NCBI RefSeq assembly: GCF_002021565.1
Contig: NZ_MSZX01000008.1
Span: 27-64,026 of the forward strand
DNA length: 64,000 nucleotides
Source: Paenibacillus selenitireducens
Lineage (GTDB): Bacteria > Bacillota > Bacilli > Paenibacillales > Paenibacillaceae
Reading direction: 5' to 3'
Positions 19,152-29,610 of the stretch are shown one piece after another. Under the pieces are notes generated by a model, which worked only from the letters and a program-made list of their open reading frames with translations, was not told where the DNA came from and made no database searches. Every line of letters begins with the position of its first letter. Position 1 is the stretch's first letter. The translations under genes and the position numbers were made by a program.

Positions 19152-19925
19152 ATGGATCAAACGCAACGATTAGCGAGGATTCTAGAAATATTGGAAGATC
19201 GAAAGCAATTGTCACAAGAAGAATTGGCCCTGATGTTCTCCATCTCCAAAGATACGGCGCGAAGGGATATTCTCGCATTAACGGAGCAGGGCTTAGTCGA
19301 CCGTATTCGAGGCGGTATTTCCCTGCCGGTCATGAAAGCCCAAATCGCAAGTTATACGGATCGTCTAGTAAATCATGCAACCGAAAAACAAGACATTGCA
19401 GCCAAAGCCGTTGAATTGATCCCAAACGGAGCAACGATCATGCTCGATGTTTCCACGACGGTGCATTTCATTTCCAAACAGCTGACACAGACGGGATTGC
19501 TCGTCGTCACCCATTCGATCGACAATGCGATTTCCGTCTCGACCCGACATCAAGACAACAAAGTCTATTTGCTGGGCGGTTATTTCAATCCCGATTCCCA
19601 CCTTTTATATGGCTCTTCGATCGGCGAGCAACTGCATCAGTTTTATTTTGATTATGCGTTTATCGGCGCTTCAGGCATAACCGAAGATGGGCTATTCTAT
19701 TCTGAACTGGAAGATATCCAAGTGAAAAAGTCGATTTTGGAGCATTCCAAAAGAGTCTGTCTCGTGGTGGATGCATCGAAAACGAATCAGACGTCGTCTT
19801 TTAAAATCAGCTTCGAAGGAATCGATCTTCTTATTACCAACCAGCGTCTGCCTTCGGCGATCCAAGAAAAACTAGATTTGTACCGCATTGAAGTCATCTT
19901 AACCTCAGAGGAGGAGCACCTGTGA
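19152..19925 (+). CDS. DeoR/GlpR-family regulator of amino-sugar genes
   Basis: About 257 residues. The N-terminal winged helix carries the DeoR motif (QEELALMFSISKDTARRDI, followed by GLVDRIRGG). The C-terminal sugar-phosphate-sensing domain includes ANGATIMLDVSTT-type and GASGITEDGLF segments. The ATG at 19152 follows GAGGTGA; a GTG nine bases earlier is part of that ribosome site. It overlaps nagA by four bases (GTGA), so the two are translated together. It probably represses this operon and responds to an amino-sugar phosphate such as GlcNAc-6-P; the ligand is inferred. Confidence 0.9.
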   Translation: MDQTQRLARILEILEDRKQLSQEELALMFSISKDTARRDILALTEQGLVDRIRGGISLPVMKAQIASYTDRLVNHATEKQDIAAKAVELIPNGATIMLDVSTTVHFISKQLTQTGLLVVTHSIDNAISVSTRHQDNKVYLLGGYFNPDSHLLYGSSIGEQLHQFYFDYAFIGASGITEDGLFYSELEDIQVKKSILEHSKRVCLVVDASKTNQTSSFKISFEGIDLLITNQRLPSAIQEKLDLYRIEVILTSEEEHL

Positions 19926-21079
19926 AGACGATACTATCCAATATTACGATGATTCAGAATGGTGCGCTTACGCCTGCCAGCGTCTGGATCGAAGATCACA
20001 AAATCAAATCCATACTTCCTCCAAATCCGGGAATGGAAGATGTTCAAAATGCTGATCGTATCTTGGACGGACAGCATCACCTATTGATTCCAGGCATGAT
20101 TGACGTCCATATTCACGGCGCAAAAAATCATGACATGATGGATGGAACGACGACTAGCATTCAAGCGGTATCCAAAGCATGCGCCGAAACTGGATGCACT
20201 GGATTTCTGGCTACATCCGTGAGCTCTTCACTGGATGACCTTCTCGCCATGATTCGCAGCGTCAAAAAAGTCGTCGGTCGTGAAGAGGGCGCCAAAATTA
20301 TCGGAATCCACCTGGAAGGCCCTTACTTGAACGTTGCGCGTAAAGGTATGCAAAACCCGAAATATTTGAGACATCCTGATCTTCATGAAATGGAGCTAAT
20401 CTTCCGCGAAGCCGGAGATCTGATCAAGATGGTCACGATCGCTCCCGAGCTGCCTGGCGGCATCGAACTCATTCATGATTTAACACGCAGAAATGTCGTG
20501 GTCGCCATCGCCCATTCCGACGCTACGTACGAGGAAGCACAATTGGCTTTCCATGAAGGAGCCACCCATATTACCCATTGCTTCAATGCCATGCCGAGCA
20601 TCCATCATCGCTCTCCCGGACTTGTGACTGCCGCATTAGAGAACGATCAGGTCAGCGTTCAAGCGATTGTCGACGGTGTGCATTTGCATCCTGGCATTAT
20701 CCGCCTCATGCATAAAATCAAAGGACCGAACCGCATGGTCTTAACGACCGATGCGCTGCAAGCTATGGGGGTCGGCGATGGCGAATATCTATTCGGTGGT
20801 CATCATGTGGCCGTCAAGGACGGCATTGCGAGACTGCAAGATGGCACGTTGGCATCCAGCACAGTAACGATGAACCGTTCCCTCAAACTGAGCACAACGT
20901 TTGGTATCTCGCTGGAAGACAGCATCATGATGTCTTCTACCACACCGGCGTCGATCCTTCAGTTGAATCAAACCGGGCGAATTGAAGCAGGTTACGATGC
21001 AGATCTCGTCCTGCTCGACGAGAACTTCGAAGTCGTCGAAACGTTCATTAAAGGCGTACCCTATTATGCATCGTTGTAA
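19922..21079 (+). CDS. nagA: N-acetylglucosamine-6-phosphate deacetylase
   Basis: NagA removes the acetyl group from GlcNAc-6-phosphate to give glucosamine-6-phosphate in the cytoplasm. The 385-residue amidohydrolase has the metal and substrate motifs in order: DVHIHG (about 60), HLEGPYLN (about 130), AHSDATY, THCFNAM, and TTDAL with the catalytic aspartate (about 275). GTG start overlaps the regulator stop. The usual partner nagB is not adjacent and not in the window. MurQ at 0.8 kb makes its substrate from MurNAc-6-P, linking the two loci in wall-sugar recycling. Confidence 0.96.
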   Translation: MKTILSNITMIQNGALTPASVWIEDHKIKSILPPNPGMEDVQNADRILDGQHHLLIPGMIDVHIHGAKNHDMMDGTTTSIQAVSKACAETGCTGFLATSVSSSLDDLLAMIRSVKKVVGREEGAKIIGIHLEGPYLNVARKGMQNPKYLRHPDLHEMELIFREAGDLIKMVTIAPELPGGIELIHDLTRRNVVVAIAHSDATYEEAQLAFHEGATHITHCFNAMPSIHHRSPGLVTAALENDQVSVQAIVDGVHLHPGIIRLMHKIKGPNRMVLTTDALQAMGVGDGEYLFGGHHVAVKDGIARLQDGTLASSTVTMNRSLKLSTTFGISLEDSIMMSSTTPASILQLNQTGRIEAGYDADLVLLDENFEVVETFIKGVPYYASL

Positions 21080-21090
21080 AACAATAGCGC

Positions 21091-21134
21091 AAAAAAGCCG
21101 AAATCCCTTGGAAACCAAGAGATTCCGGCTTTTA
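21091..21134. terminator. Bidirectional terminator between nagA and guaA
   Basis: A long stem running from AAAAGCCGAAATCCCTTGG to its near-complement ending CCGGCTTTT, with a 3-nt loop and A/T runs at both ends. It serves both convergent genes. Confidence 0.92.
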
Positions 21135-21143
21135 TTCTATTTC

Positions 21144-22682
21144 CTATTCCCACTCAATCGTTGCAGGCGGCTTGGACGTTACATCATACACGATACGGTT
21201 GACGTTCTCGACTTCGTTGACGATACGAACAGAGATTTTCTCAAGAATATCCCAAGGGATACGTGCCCAGTCCGCTGTCATGCCGTCGATGGAAGTTACG
21301 GCACGAATACCAACCGTGTAGGAGTACGTACGCGCATCACCCATAACGCCAACGCTCTTCATGTTCGGCAACGCTGTAAAGTATTGCCAAATTTCGCGGT
21401 CAAGACCTGCTTTTGCAATCTCATCACGAAGAATCGCATCCGATTCACGAACAATCGTAAGCTTCTCTTCCGTTACTTCGCCCAATACGCGGATCGCTAG
21501 ACCCGGACCTGGGAATGGTTGACGGTGTACAATCGCATCCGGCAAACCACATTCAGAACCGACTTTACGCACTTCATCCTTGAACAATGCTTTTAACGGC
21601 TCAACAAGCTCAAAGTGCATGTCTTCTGGCAGACCGCCAACATTATGATGCGATTTGATCGTGTGCGCTGTCGCTGTTCCGCTTTCTACGATATCCGTGT
21701 ACAACGTACCTTGTGCCAAGAAATCGAATTGACCCAATTTCTTCGATTCTTCATCGAAGCAGTAGATAAATTCGTTACCGATAATTTTACGTTTTTGTTC
21801 TGGATCTGATACGCCAGCAAGCTTGGACAAGAAACGATCGCGAGCATCAATTTTCACGACATGCATATCGAATTTGCCGACAAACGTCTCCATGACGCTC
21901 TCGCCTTCATCTTTACGCAACAGACCGTGATCGATGAACATACAAGTTAATTGATCGCCAATAGCTTTGTGAAGCAAAATCGCAACAACGGAAGAATCTA
22001 CGCCGCCGCTCAATGCGCACAATACTTTGCGATCTCCTACTTGGTTACGAATATCGCGAATCGTATCGTCGATGAATGTCTCCATACTCCAGTTGCCTGC
22101 GCATTCGCAAACATTGTACAAGAAATTACGGATCATTTCATTACCGTATACAGAGTGACGTACTTCCGGGTGGAATTGAACCGCGAAGAAGTTTTTCTCC
22201 GGATGACTCATGGATGCAATCGGAGCATGCTCCGAGCTGCCAATTGTTTCAAATCCAGTTGGAAGCTCCACCACATGGTCACCATGGCTCATCCATACCA
22301 ATTGTTTGCGGTCCAACCCCTGAATCAGGCGGCAATCCGCTACAAAATCTACATCCGATTTTCCATATTCACGTTTGTTAGCACGTTCAACTTTTCCTCC
22401 AAGCTGATGCGCCATCAGCTGCATACCATAACAAATCCCAAGAATTGGAATTCCTAATTCGAAGATTTCTGGGTCCACTTGTGGTGAATTTTCTGCATAC
22501 ACACTTTCAGGACCACCAGAAAACACTAAGCCTTTTGGCGCAATCTCACGAATACGTTCTGCAGAAGTATTAAACGGCAACAGCTCGCTGTATACCCCTA
22601 AGTCGCGAATACGTCTAGCAATAAGCTGGTTGTATTGTCCTCCAAAATCAAGAACAACGATAATTTCATTCGGTTTATTCAT
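21144..22682 (-). CDS. guaA: GMP synthase (glutamine-hydrolysing)
   Basis: GuaA converts XMP to GMP with ATP and glutamine, the last step of guanine nucleotide synthesis. The 512-residue protein has the class I glutaminase domain (nucleophile C84 in GICYGMQ, His and Glu in QFHPE), then the ATP-pyrophosphatase domain with the P-loop LSGGVDSS near residue 225, then the dimerisation domain ending [10 protein letters not shown]. Full family length. Promoter TTGACG (22738-22743), 18 bp, TATAAT (22714-22719), with RBS GAGGGAGG. No purine riboswitch was seen in its short leader. Confidence 0.97.
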   Translation of the reverse strand: MNKPNEIIVVLDFGGQYNQLIARRIRDLGVYSELLPFNTSAERIREIAPKGLVFSGGPESVYAENSPQVDPEIFELGIPILGICYGMQLMAHQLGGKVERANKREYGKSDVDFVADCRLIQGLDRKQLVWMSHGDHVVELPTGFETIGSSEHAPIASMSHPEKNFFAVQFHPEVRHSVYGNEMIRNFLYNVCECAGNWSMETFIDDTIRDIRNQVGDRKVLCALSGGVDSSVVAILLHKAIGDQLTCMFIDHGLLRKDEGESVMETFVGKFDMHVVKIDARDRFLSKLAGVSDPEQKRKIIGNEFIYCFDEESKKLGQFDFLAQGTLYTDIVESGTATAHTIKSHHNVGGLPEDMHFELVEPLKALFKDEVRKVGSECGLPDAIVHRQPFPGPGLAIRVLGEVTEEKLTIVRESDAILRDEIAKAGLDREIWQYFTALPNMKSVGVMGDARTYSYTVGIRAVTSIDGMTADWARIPWDILEKISVRIVNEVENVNRIVYDVTSKPPATIEWE

Positions 22683-22713
22683 TTAAACGTGCCTCCCTCA
22701 ATTCATGAAGTTA

Positions 22714-22743
22714 ATTATACGAAAGGTCAATTCCTACCGTCAA
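22714..22743 (-). promoter_or_regulatory. guaA promoter
   Basis: Minus-strand -35 TTGACG and -10 TATAAT separated by 18 bp, about 30 bp before the guaA start codon. Confidence 0.7.
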
Positions 22744-22778
22744 GGCAAGTCCGCTTGAATTATAGGCTTTCTTAGGAC

Positions 22779-25217
22779 TTATAGTCTCGAACGTTCAACC
22801 TCGATTTTGCGTCGGCAGGTCTGAATGAACCGATGTCTCGTGACTCGATCGCAATGCTGATCATTAAATGCAATCTGCTCCATGGCATACACAAGCTGCC
22901 ATAAGACCGCCTTCTCCTTGTCAGCTTTGCCTTCCAACCGCTTAATATATTCACGCATCGTCATATCCGCTGTCTTCGCTCCGTACTGGCGATCCCATTT
23001 GCGCCATAAAAGCGCGGCTACGCGCTCAATTCGCGTTGGATCTTGATGCGAGGATTGAAAACGATAGATAGCCCATTGAAACTGAATTTCCAGCCAATAG
23101 CGTTGCAATAACATGATCCCTAACAGCAAGAATGCCACGGAAACCGTAGATATCCACACCCATGGCCCTACAACCGACTGCATAGCGGGCATGAACCAAT
23201 CCTTTAGATTCGTCCAACTCTCTTGAATGCGATGCATCGCGCTTGTCCAGAAGCTCTCTTGCTTCACTGATGGTGCGGTCACTGTAGCGGTGCTACCAGA
23301 CAACCCTTTGAAATTCTCAGGGTCAGATGTATCGGATTTCGGAGCCTGAACGGCCGTTACTTGTTCAGAACCAATTCCTTTCTCCTGATCTCCTGCTTGA
23401 AATCCCGGTGTTGGTTCGAATGCGATCCAACCCCTGCCTGGAAAATACACCTCCACCCATGAATGCGCATCCTGCATCCGTACGGTATACACATTAGGTT
23501 GTTCTGAGGATGACTCACCAGGCGCGAATCCTTTAACCCAGCGGGCAGGAATGCCCTGCGTTCTTAGCATCACGACCATAGCTGTCGAGAAATGATTACA
23601 GTAACCCTTTTTCTGCGTGAACAAAAAGTCATCCACAAAATCCTTGCCTGCAGCCGGCACAGAGGTATCCGTAAGGGTATAACTATAGTATGTCCGAAGA
23701 TATTGTTCGATCGCTTTGACCGCATCCAATCGATTCGTCTGTCCTACCGTGATTTGCCGAGCTAATTCCGATATTCGGGATGGCAATGATGCTGGTAATT
23801 GAAGATAATTGCTCGTAATCTCTTGAGGATCCGCCCCGTTGCGGGTACGTAAATCAACATCATTGGGTGTCGGCACGCGAACATCGATATCATATCCGGC
23901 CAGCTTCACCCCTTGTGAGCCCGCATTGACACGGTAAGCTTGACCCTCTGCATTGGATTGAACGGTTGCCTGCGTTTGGGCAGCGGTCGTCCCTGCTCTT
24001 GAACCCAGCTTATTCGCAGCAAAATACAACTGAATAATCTGCTCCATATCTCCGCCCGTGAAGATGGTGCCATTCAAAGCAGCCCCCGAATCCTTCGATG
24101 TAAATCGAATGGACTGTTTGATCATGGTGGACACGCCCTTTTCCTCCGAACGATCCACGGAGAAATCCGGCATTTTCCCATTCTGATCCACGTCTGTCCA
24201 AGTTTCCACGGCAGCTGACCAACCGCGTCCATCATAGGTACGCTTCGTCTCTCCGCGCCAATAGGTGCTTACAGGTGTTGTGGCCTGAAATACGATGGCG
24301 GTATCGGGAACGAGTGCACTGCCAAGTTCCGTGTCATTCTCGCTATACCCTGTTTCGGCTGCCCCATTCGCAAGCGATACCGTCTTCGACAATGGCGAGG
24401 TAAGTCCCATCCATGAGGTAACCCGATCGCCTAAATTCGTCGAAGCCCATTTCTCCAAGCTCGCCATAGAAAAATTCCATGTTATAGGCTCTGCAGGTTT
24501 GGCACCGGTTCGCTCAGACAACAAGAACCCTGCTAGGATGCATACGGCCACGATCCCGATCGCACTTGCCATCCATCGACCGGGCCAACCCAAAGGATGA
24601 TGGGACGTGGAAGCAGTCTTCTGTTCGGAATCCCCCCATTTCTCCATCGCAGTCATCCTTAACAAAGCAAGTAAGAGCAAAGACTCCGCTACCGCGCGAA
24701 TAAATCCCGCTGTCGTATCGATGCCGAATCCCCATAACAATATCAACAGGTATATGAGCGTAATCCCGATGAACAACATACTGCTCTGCCTGTGCAGCGC
24801 TAACGACTGTACGGAGGTCACGAGCATCGCCCAGCCTAGAATTAAGAGTGCCGTACGCAGCTCGCCGCTATTGATGAAGCCCCCGCTATCCAGATGGATA
24901 AGCCGGTTTATATCCGTCCCGATCGTGGTGATCAGGTGATTCAACGCATTCAGCCATGACTGCCCCGCGGTCGCATAGACCGCAACCCACGTCCCGACGC
25001 ATACCGTCAATTGCAAGGTTACCTGCACGATGGCGTGCATTCGTAGACATCCGATCACAAGAAAACAAACCAATGCCACGAATAACGGTGTGATCTGATA
25101 AAATTGCATATCCGCTTGAATCTGGTAGAGCGGAATAAGCCATTCAGCGAATAATCCGAACAATAAGATCGAGATCACCGAATGACGAATGAAACGACTG
25201 GAATTAGGCACTGACAT
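22779..25217 (-). CDS. Membrane-bound transglutaminase-like protein (TgpA type)
   Basis: About 812 residues. The first ~200 residues hold several membrane helices. A large outside region contains the transglutaminase core: Cys in KKGYCNHFSTAM, His in DAHSWVEVYFPG, and the acidic residue in FEPTPG. A further membrane helix and a C-terminal DUF4129-like tail follow. The ATG at 25217 after GGGAGG is chosen over a more upstream start; it overlaps the DUF58 gene by 14 bp. In this MoxR-DUF58-transglutaminase gene trio, a role in building or quality control of extracytoplasmic proteins is proposed, but the true substrate is unknown. Confidence 0.9.
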   Translation of the reverse strand: MSVPNSSRFIRHSVISILLFGLFAEWLIPLYQIQADMQFYQITPLFVALVCFLVIGCLRMHAIVQVTLQLTVCVGTWVAVYATAGQSWLNALNHLITTIGTDINRLIHLDSGGFINSGELRTALLILGWAMLVTSVQSLALHRQSSMLFIGITLIYLLILLWGFGIDTTAGFIRAVAESLLLLALLRMTAMEKWGDSEQKTASTSHHPLGWPGRWMASAIGIVAVCILAGFLLSERTGAKPAEPITWNFSMASLEKWASTNLGDRVTSWMGLTSPLSKTVSLANGAAETGYSENDTELGSALVPDTAIVFQATTPVSTYWRGETKRTYDGRGWSAAVETWTDVDQNGKMPDFSVDRSEEKGVSTMIKQSIRFTSKDSGAALNGTIFTGGDMEQIIQLYFAANKLGSRAGTTAAQTQATVQSNAEGQAYRVNAGSQGVKLAGYDIDVRVPTPNDVDLRTRNGADPQEITSNYLQLPASLPSRISELARQITVGQTNRLDAVKAIEQYLRTYYSYTLTDTSVPAAGKDFVDDFLFTQKKGYCNHFSTAMVVMLRTQGIPARWVKGFAPGESSSEQPNVYTVRMQDAHSWVEVYFPGRGWIAFEPTPGFQAGDQEKGIGSEQVTAVQAPKSDTSDPENFKGLSGSTATVTAPSVKQESFWTSAMHRIQESWTNLKDWFMPAMQSVVGPWVWISTVSVAFLLLGIMLLQRYWLEIQFQWAIYRFQSSHQDPTRIERVAALLWRKWDRQYGAKTADMTMREYIKRLEGKADKEKAVLWQLVYAMEQIAFNDQHCDRVTRHRFIQTCRRKIEVERSRL

Positions 25218-26448
25218 CTTCGGCACCTCCCTGATGCGCAGGCAGCCGGACCCGTCTCGGTTCGATGCGATATACGAGTCCCCCAACGCGCTGAACGCGA
25301 TCCATCCACTCCTGCTCATCCTGGGAGAGGATATCTTGAGCCATAATCCACACCCATTCCAACTGAAATCCGCGAGATGTCAGCCATTGCGAGATTTCCG
25401 CTGTTTCCCGGTCCAACCTTTCCGATACGATGATGAATGTCGTCTCCCGCGGTTCTCGCATGGCCGTGTGACGAACCGCAGTCAACAATGATGCCTGACC
25501 CTCGGGTTGAAGCTCTGCGAAATATCTCATCATGTCTTCATGCAGATAATCCTTCATCCAATGTGTTCTTCGTCCATCCGCTTGATGACCTACAAAAGAA
25601 ATTTCCGTTCCCTCCGTTAAGAGCTGCTCTAATCGAGCGACCGTCCAAGCAACCGCCATTTCAAACCGTGGATGATGTCCTGATGCCGCATCAAAGACAA
25701 AGCAGGTATAAGCCTTTCCCTCTTGATCCGGAAGCCTCAATTGCCAACGTCCTTGCTTCGCGGAACTTTTCCAATGAATCCTCTTCCACGGATCGCCATG
25801 AACATATTCGCGGATATCTGAGCCGAGGGAGGGAGAATCAACGCCCAAACGCTGCATGCTATGTTCTGCTGTTAAGGAGGGGACGGTGTACCCGGTAAGC
25901 CAATGCGTCCAAGGAATACGCGCCGGATAGATGAGAAAGGATTCATGAGCTGCAGCTGACTTCTTCTTCGTAAACCAACCGAATAAGTCGCCTGTCTTCA
26001 CTTCCAATGGTGCAAAAGGGTATCTCCCCCGTTCCAATCCACCAATACGATAGGCATACGTAAATTGTTGACGGAATCCCGGCATGAATAGCCGTGTATG
26101 CTCTGCAGCGAATCGCGGGATGTCTTCCCCATCGTCCCCGTCCGATGAGCGAGGACGTACATCATCGATGCGATCTGTGATCATGATCCATAATAATGGA
26201 ATCCATGAACGAATCGTCACCGTCATCGTTACGACAAAGCGATCTCCGGCATGGATTCGATCTCGCTCCAGACGCCGTTCCACGCGTATGCTGCGCAGCG
26301 CAAGCGTATGTATGAGCAGTCCCCAGCCGAACAAACACGAAAATACGGTGAATAGAAACCATTCCACCGTTCCGTTTCGCAATAAGGCCAATGCCATAGC
26401 GGCACTCCATAGAGCTAGCGCCGCCAATCCTTTCATGAATGCACTCAT
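25204..26448 (-). CDS. DUF58-domain protein
   Basis: A 414-residue protein with two N-terminal membrane helices (about 5-45), a beta-rich middle region, and a DUF58 domain with the recognisable segment GSDIREYVHGDPWKRIHWKSSAK (split: motif core IREYVHGD then IHWKSSAK) around residues 205-230. DUF58 resembles a von Willebrand A fold and usually works with a MoxR ATPase. It overlaps the MoxR gene by four bases and the transglutaminase gene by 14, so the three form one tightly coupled operon. Confidence 0.9.
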   Translation of the reverse strand: MSAFMKGLAALALWSAAMALALLRNGTVEWFLFTVFSCLFGWGLLIHTLALRSIRVERRLERDRIHAGDRFVVTMTVTIRSWIPLLWIMITDRIDDVRPRSSDGDDGEDIPRFAAEHTRLFMPGFRQQFTYAYRIGGLERGRYPFAPLEVKTGDLFGWFTKKKSAAAHESFLIYPARIPWTHWLTGYTVPSLTAEHSMQRLGVDSPSLGSDIREYVHGDPWKRIHWKSSAKQGRWQLRLPDQEGKAYTCFVFDAASGHHPRFEMAVAWTVARLEQLLTEGTEISFVGHQADGRRTHWMKDYLHEDMMRYFAELQPEGQASLLTAVRHTAMREPRETTFIIVSERLDRETAEISQWLTSRGFQLEWVWIMAQDILSQDEQEWMDRVQRVGGLVYRIEPRRVRLPAHQGGAEDVSA

Positions 26449-27434
26449 CCTCGTCTCGCCCCCGATTCCGATCGGAACATCGGCACAGGCGCCTGACCGA
26501 TAAGATGCGCGAGCAGCTCCTCGCCCGGCACGCCCATCATGCGGGCTTGCGGCGACAGCACGAGACGATGCGCCAAGACGGCCATTGCCGTCTCCTTCGC
26601 GTCGTCAGGCACGACATAGGCGCGCCCATGCATATAGGCATGGGCCTGCGCTGCGCGCATCCACGCGAGGGATGCGCGGGGGCTCACCCCGAGCGCAATG
26701 TCTGCATGCGCTCGCGTGGACTGAGCGATCAGCACCATATAGTGCTTGATCGCTTCATCGACATGCACCGCGCGGACTTCGCGCTGCATGCGCACGATGT
26801 CTTCGGCCATCACGATGGGCCGAAGTGAGTCAATCGGGTGGAGCTGCTGCATGCGATTCAGCAGCTCCACCTCCTGCATCGGATCCGGGAAGCCGAGCTT
26901 GATCCGGAGCAGAAAACGATCCAGCTGCGCCTCCGGCAGCCGGTATGTGCCTTCAAAATCCAGCGGATTCTGTGTCGCAAGCAGAATAAAGGGCTCCGGC
27001 AAACGGCGGGTCACGCCGTCGACAGTGACACGGCGTTCTTCCATCGCTTCCAGCAAGGCGGACTGGGTGCGCGGCGACGTACGGTTAATCTCATCCGCAA
27101 GCACTAAATTAGCCATCAATGGGCCTGAGCGATATTCGAACTGGAGGGTCGCTGGATTGTACACCGACACGCCTGTGATATCCGAAGGCAGAACATCAGG
27201 CGTAAATTGAATCCGTTGGAACGAACAGCCAATGGATTGCGCAACGGCGCGGACCAGCATCGTTTTTCCTACCCCTGGCACATCTTCGATCAAGACATGG
27301 CCGCCGCTCAGCATCGCTAGGAACGTCTTTAGGATCGCATCCCGTTTGCCGATCATGACGCTCTCAACGCGTGTAATCATTTGTTCAATAAATTCTACAG
27401 GCCGTTCATCATTCGATAGAATTGAATAAGACAT
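26445..27434 (-). CDS. MoxR-family AAA+ ATPase
   Basis: About 329 residues with the AAA_3 layout: Walker A in EDVPGVGKTML, Walker B in LVLADEINRTSP, the sensor region LATQNPLDFEG, and a C-terminal lid domain with SPRASLAWMRAAQA. MoxR ATPases act as chaperones that help assemble or activate partner complexes, usually with DUF58 or VWA proteins as here. The ATG at 27434 follows AGAGAGG; an in-frame ATG nine codons upstream is less well placed. First gene of the operon. GC-rich codon use in the middle part stands out from its neighbours. Confidence 0.93.
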   Translation of the reverse strand: MSYSILSNDERPVEFIEQMITRVESVMIGKRDAILKTFLAMLSGGHVLIEDVPGVGKTMLVRAVAQSIGCSFQRIQFTPDVLPSDITGVSVYNPATLQFEYRSGPLMANLVLADEINRTSPRTQSALLEAMEERRVTVDGVTRRLPEPFILLATQNPLDFEGTYRLPEAQLDRFLLRIKLGFPDPMQEVELLNRMQQLHPIDSLRPIVMAEDIVRMQREVRAVHVDEAIKHYMVLIAQSTRAHADIALGVSPRASLAWMRAAQAHAYMHGRAYVVPDDAKETAMAVLAHRLVLSPQARMMGVPGEELLAHLIGQAPVPMFRSESGARRG

Positions 27435-27532
27435 GGCTGATTCCTCTCTTTCCATTCCCATTAGAAATGAGCATACTTTCTAATAGTTTCGCCATGTCTT
27501 CATAGATTTAGACCTTCAAGATTCATAGAATA

Positions 27533-28753
27533 TTACTCCACAAGGATCAACCGCTTCTGATCTTCCTCCGCATAGCTAAGCACATGATATTGTAAGACGG
27601 ACATGAAATCTCGTAGATTCACTTGCGTTGTATTCGAATCCATATGTATATCTATGGGAATATGCAGCTTCTCATCTCTCGGTAAGTAGACCGTTGCCAT
27701 ATGCTGCTTCAGATCAATCTCTGCCCGAATCGTCCCTACTTCGACCGAAGCGATTTGCGTCTTCGCATCCCATCCTATTTTCCCACCCATCTGGTCCGTC
27801 AATGCCCGCAACTGCACATAATACTGATCCTCCAAGTATCTGAACTCCCCCGGTTTTAATTGCCACGTTGTATTGCCTCGTTGAATATGTAAAGCGGTGA
27901 TTGTACTAGCACGCTCTCCTGCAGCATTCGGCCATGCCGCGACACTCTTCCTTAACAGCTCCTCTGCTGTGTCCAGCGAGATGCCAGCCTTTTTCCATTT
28001 GGATGTGCTCGCGAGGCGGAACTGAACGGGCTTCATATCCGACGGAATCGCAGCAAATTGATAGCCTTTATCCTTATAGTACTTAATGATTGAAGGCAAG
28101 GCCTTCACACTCTCGCCATGCCCTGACCCATCGTGCAGCAATACGACCAAATTCTTTTTCAACGAGCTCTTCTTCACCTCTTGAATAATCTCTGAAGCTG
28201 GAACGTTACGCCGTTTCGAATCCCCGCTGTCCACATCCCAGTCATAGACCGCAAACCCGGCTTCCGCCAAATACGTAAAATAATTCGCATCAAAATTGCC
28301 GTAGGTTCCACCCGGCGCACGCAGAAGCGCAGGACGCTGGCCTACGATTTGTTCCAGTATCAGCTGCGTCTTCACGATCTGTCGCCAGAACTCCCGGAAA
28401 TCCGTATACAAGGACTTGTATTGATGATTATAGGTATGGTTGCCAAGCTGATGCCCTTCGTTCACGATGCGTTTGATGAGGTCAGGATGTGATTCCGCCT
28501 CATTCCCCAGGACAAAAAACGTAGCTTGGATGTTTTCTTTGGCTAATATATTTAAAACGTCTGGCGTATTTTTGCTCGGTCCGTCGTCAAAGGTTAAGTA
28601 GACGGTTTTCTTCTCGGATTCACCTGCTGCTTCTTGCGCAAGAGCTGCTTGCGGTAAGAGCATGCTTCCGATCAAGATCAAGAACAACCATACACTTCCC
28701 CACCGCATCCAATTCCATGTCAATGGCTGTCTACTGCTGCCACGCTTCTTCAT
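27533..28753 (-). CDS. Secreted polysaccharide deacetylase with a stalk-type C-terminal domain
   Basis: A 406-residue exported enzyme. The signal peptide (about 1-39) ends near ALAQEA. The NodB domain (about 48-235) has the metal and catalytic motifs TFDDGPS, HTYNHQY, RAPGGTYG, DWDVDSGD and LLHDGSG in the right order. The C-terminal part (about 270-406) resembles the copper amine oxidase N-terminal-like 'stalk' domain common in Paenibacillus surface proteins (GGKIGWDAKTQIASV). It probably deacetylates peptidoglycan or another wall polymer. RBS GGGAGG precedes the ATG. Confidence 0.92.
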   Translation of the reverse strand: MKKRGSSRQPLTWNWMRWGSVWLFLILIGSMLLPQAALAQEAAGESEKKTVYLTFDDGPSKNTPDVLNILAKENIQATFFVLGNEAESHPDLIKRIVNEGHQLGNHTYNHQYKSLYTDFREFWRQIVKTQLILEQIVGQRPALLRAPGGTYGNFDANYFTYLAEAGFAVYDWDVDSGDSKRRNVPASEIIQEVKKSSLKKNLVVLLHDGSGHGESVKALPSIIKYYKDKGYQFAAIPSDMKPVQFRLASTSKWKKAGISLDTAEELLRKSVAAWPNAAGERASTITALHIQRGNTTWQLKPGEFRYLEDQYYVQLRALTDQMGGKIGWDAKTQIASVEVGTIRAEIDLKQHMATVYLPRDEKLHIPIDIHMDSNTTQVNLRDFMSVLQYHVLSYAEEDQKRLILVE

Positions 28754-28916
28754 TCACTTACCTCCCATATATTTCTATGCAATTGATTATCTGCTAGAGT
28801 ATATGGAGAAGTATGAGAGACTATGACAATGGAAATGATATGAATTGCGTTATAATAGAAATCTCCTATTCGTAAGTGATTCGACAGATTAAATACGTAA
28901 AGGATGGATCGTTCCT

Positions 28917-29522
28917 ATGCATCACATTGAGCAATTATTCCATGATTACGGGTATTATGTATTATTCTTTGGTCTGCTCCTCGAGTTTATCGCCTTGCCA
29001 TTTCCAGGTGAGACCACGATGGCCTACGCGGGCTATTTAGCGTATCAAGATCAGCTGAATTGGGTTCTTCTCATGATCCTGGCGTTCACTGGCACTACCA
29101 TAGGCATGACCATTACCTACGCCATCGGGCATTCCATCGGGATGCCTTTCGTACGTAAATATGGCAAGTGGTTCCTCTTGAGTCCGGAAAAAATCCAAAA
29201 GACCGAGCGCTGGTTCGGAAAGTATGGAAATGGTCTCATTTTCATCGGGTATTTCATCCCGGGAATTCGGCATATCACCGGGTACTTCGCAGGCATCATT
29301 CGTCTTCCATTCCGCAAATTTGCCATCTATGCCTATACGGGGGCTTTGTTCTGGGTCATTATATTTATCGGTGTCGGTAAAATATTCGGACCGCAGTGGG
29401 ATGCTGTGTTCAAAGTGGCAGAGCATTATACCCTCTATATTGCGATTGCTGTCGTCGTTCTCCTCGTACTCCTACTAGGTTATCGATACCGTAAAGGAAT
29501 CCGTGCATGGTTCAACAAATAG
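28917..29522 (+). CDS. DedA-family membrane protein
   Basis: A 201-residue polytopic protein with the DedA/SNARE-associated (VTT) pattern: FPGETTMAYAG near residue 30, a first amphipathic region, and the G-x-F-x-P-G-x-R motif (GYFIPGIRHITGYFAG) near residue 110. Members flip phospholipids such as undecaprenyl phosphate or phosphatidylethanolamine and support envelope integrity. A -10 TATAAT lies at 28851-28856 without a good -35. RBS AAAGGA is 12 bases from the ATG. The exact lipid handled cannot be read from sequence. Confidence 0.92.
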   Translation: MHHIEQLFHDYGYYVLFFGLLLEFIALPFPGETTMAYAGYLAYQDQLNWVLLMILAFTGTTIGMTITYAIGHSIGMPFVRKYGKWFLLSPEKIQKTERWFGKYGNGLIFIGYFIPGIRHITGYFAGIIRLPFRKFAIYAYTGALFWVIIFIGVGKIFGPQWDAVFKVAEHYTLYIAIAVVVLLVLLLGYRYRKGIRAWFNK

Positions 29523-29546
29523 CAAATCCTTATAGAATCGATGACG

Positions 29547-29588
29547 ATGAGAAAACCTCTACCCTCGGCTTTTCGAAAATGAGCGACC
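29547..29588. repeat. Short dispersed repeat, copy 1 (~41 bp)
   Basis: ATGAGAAAACCTCTA followed, after a variable stretch, by TCGAAAATGAGCGACC. The same arrangement, with a few changes, occurs at 52400-52440. Both copies are intergenic. Copy 1 lies 23 bp before dispersed repeat copy B. Confidence 0.6.
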
Positions 29589-29610
29589 AATTGTGGTAAG
29601 CGAGCCTTCC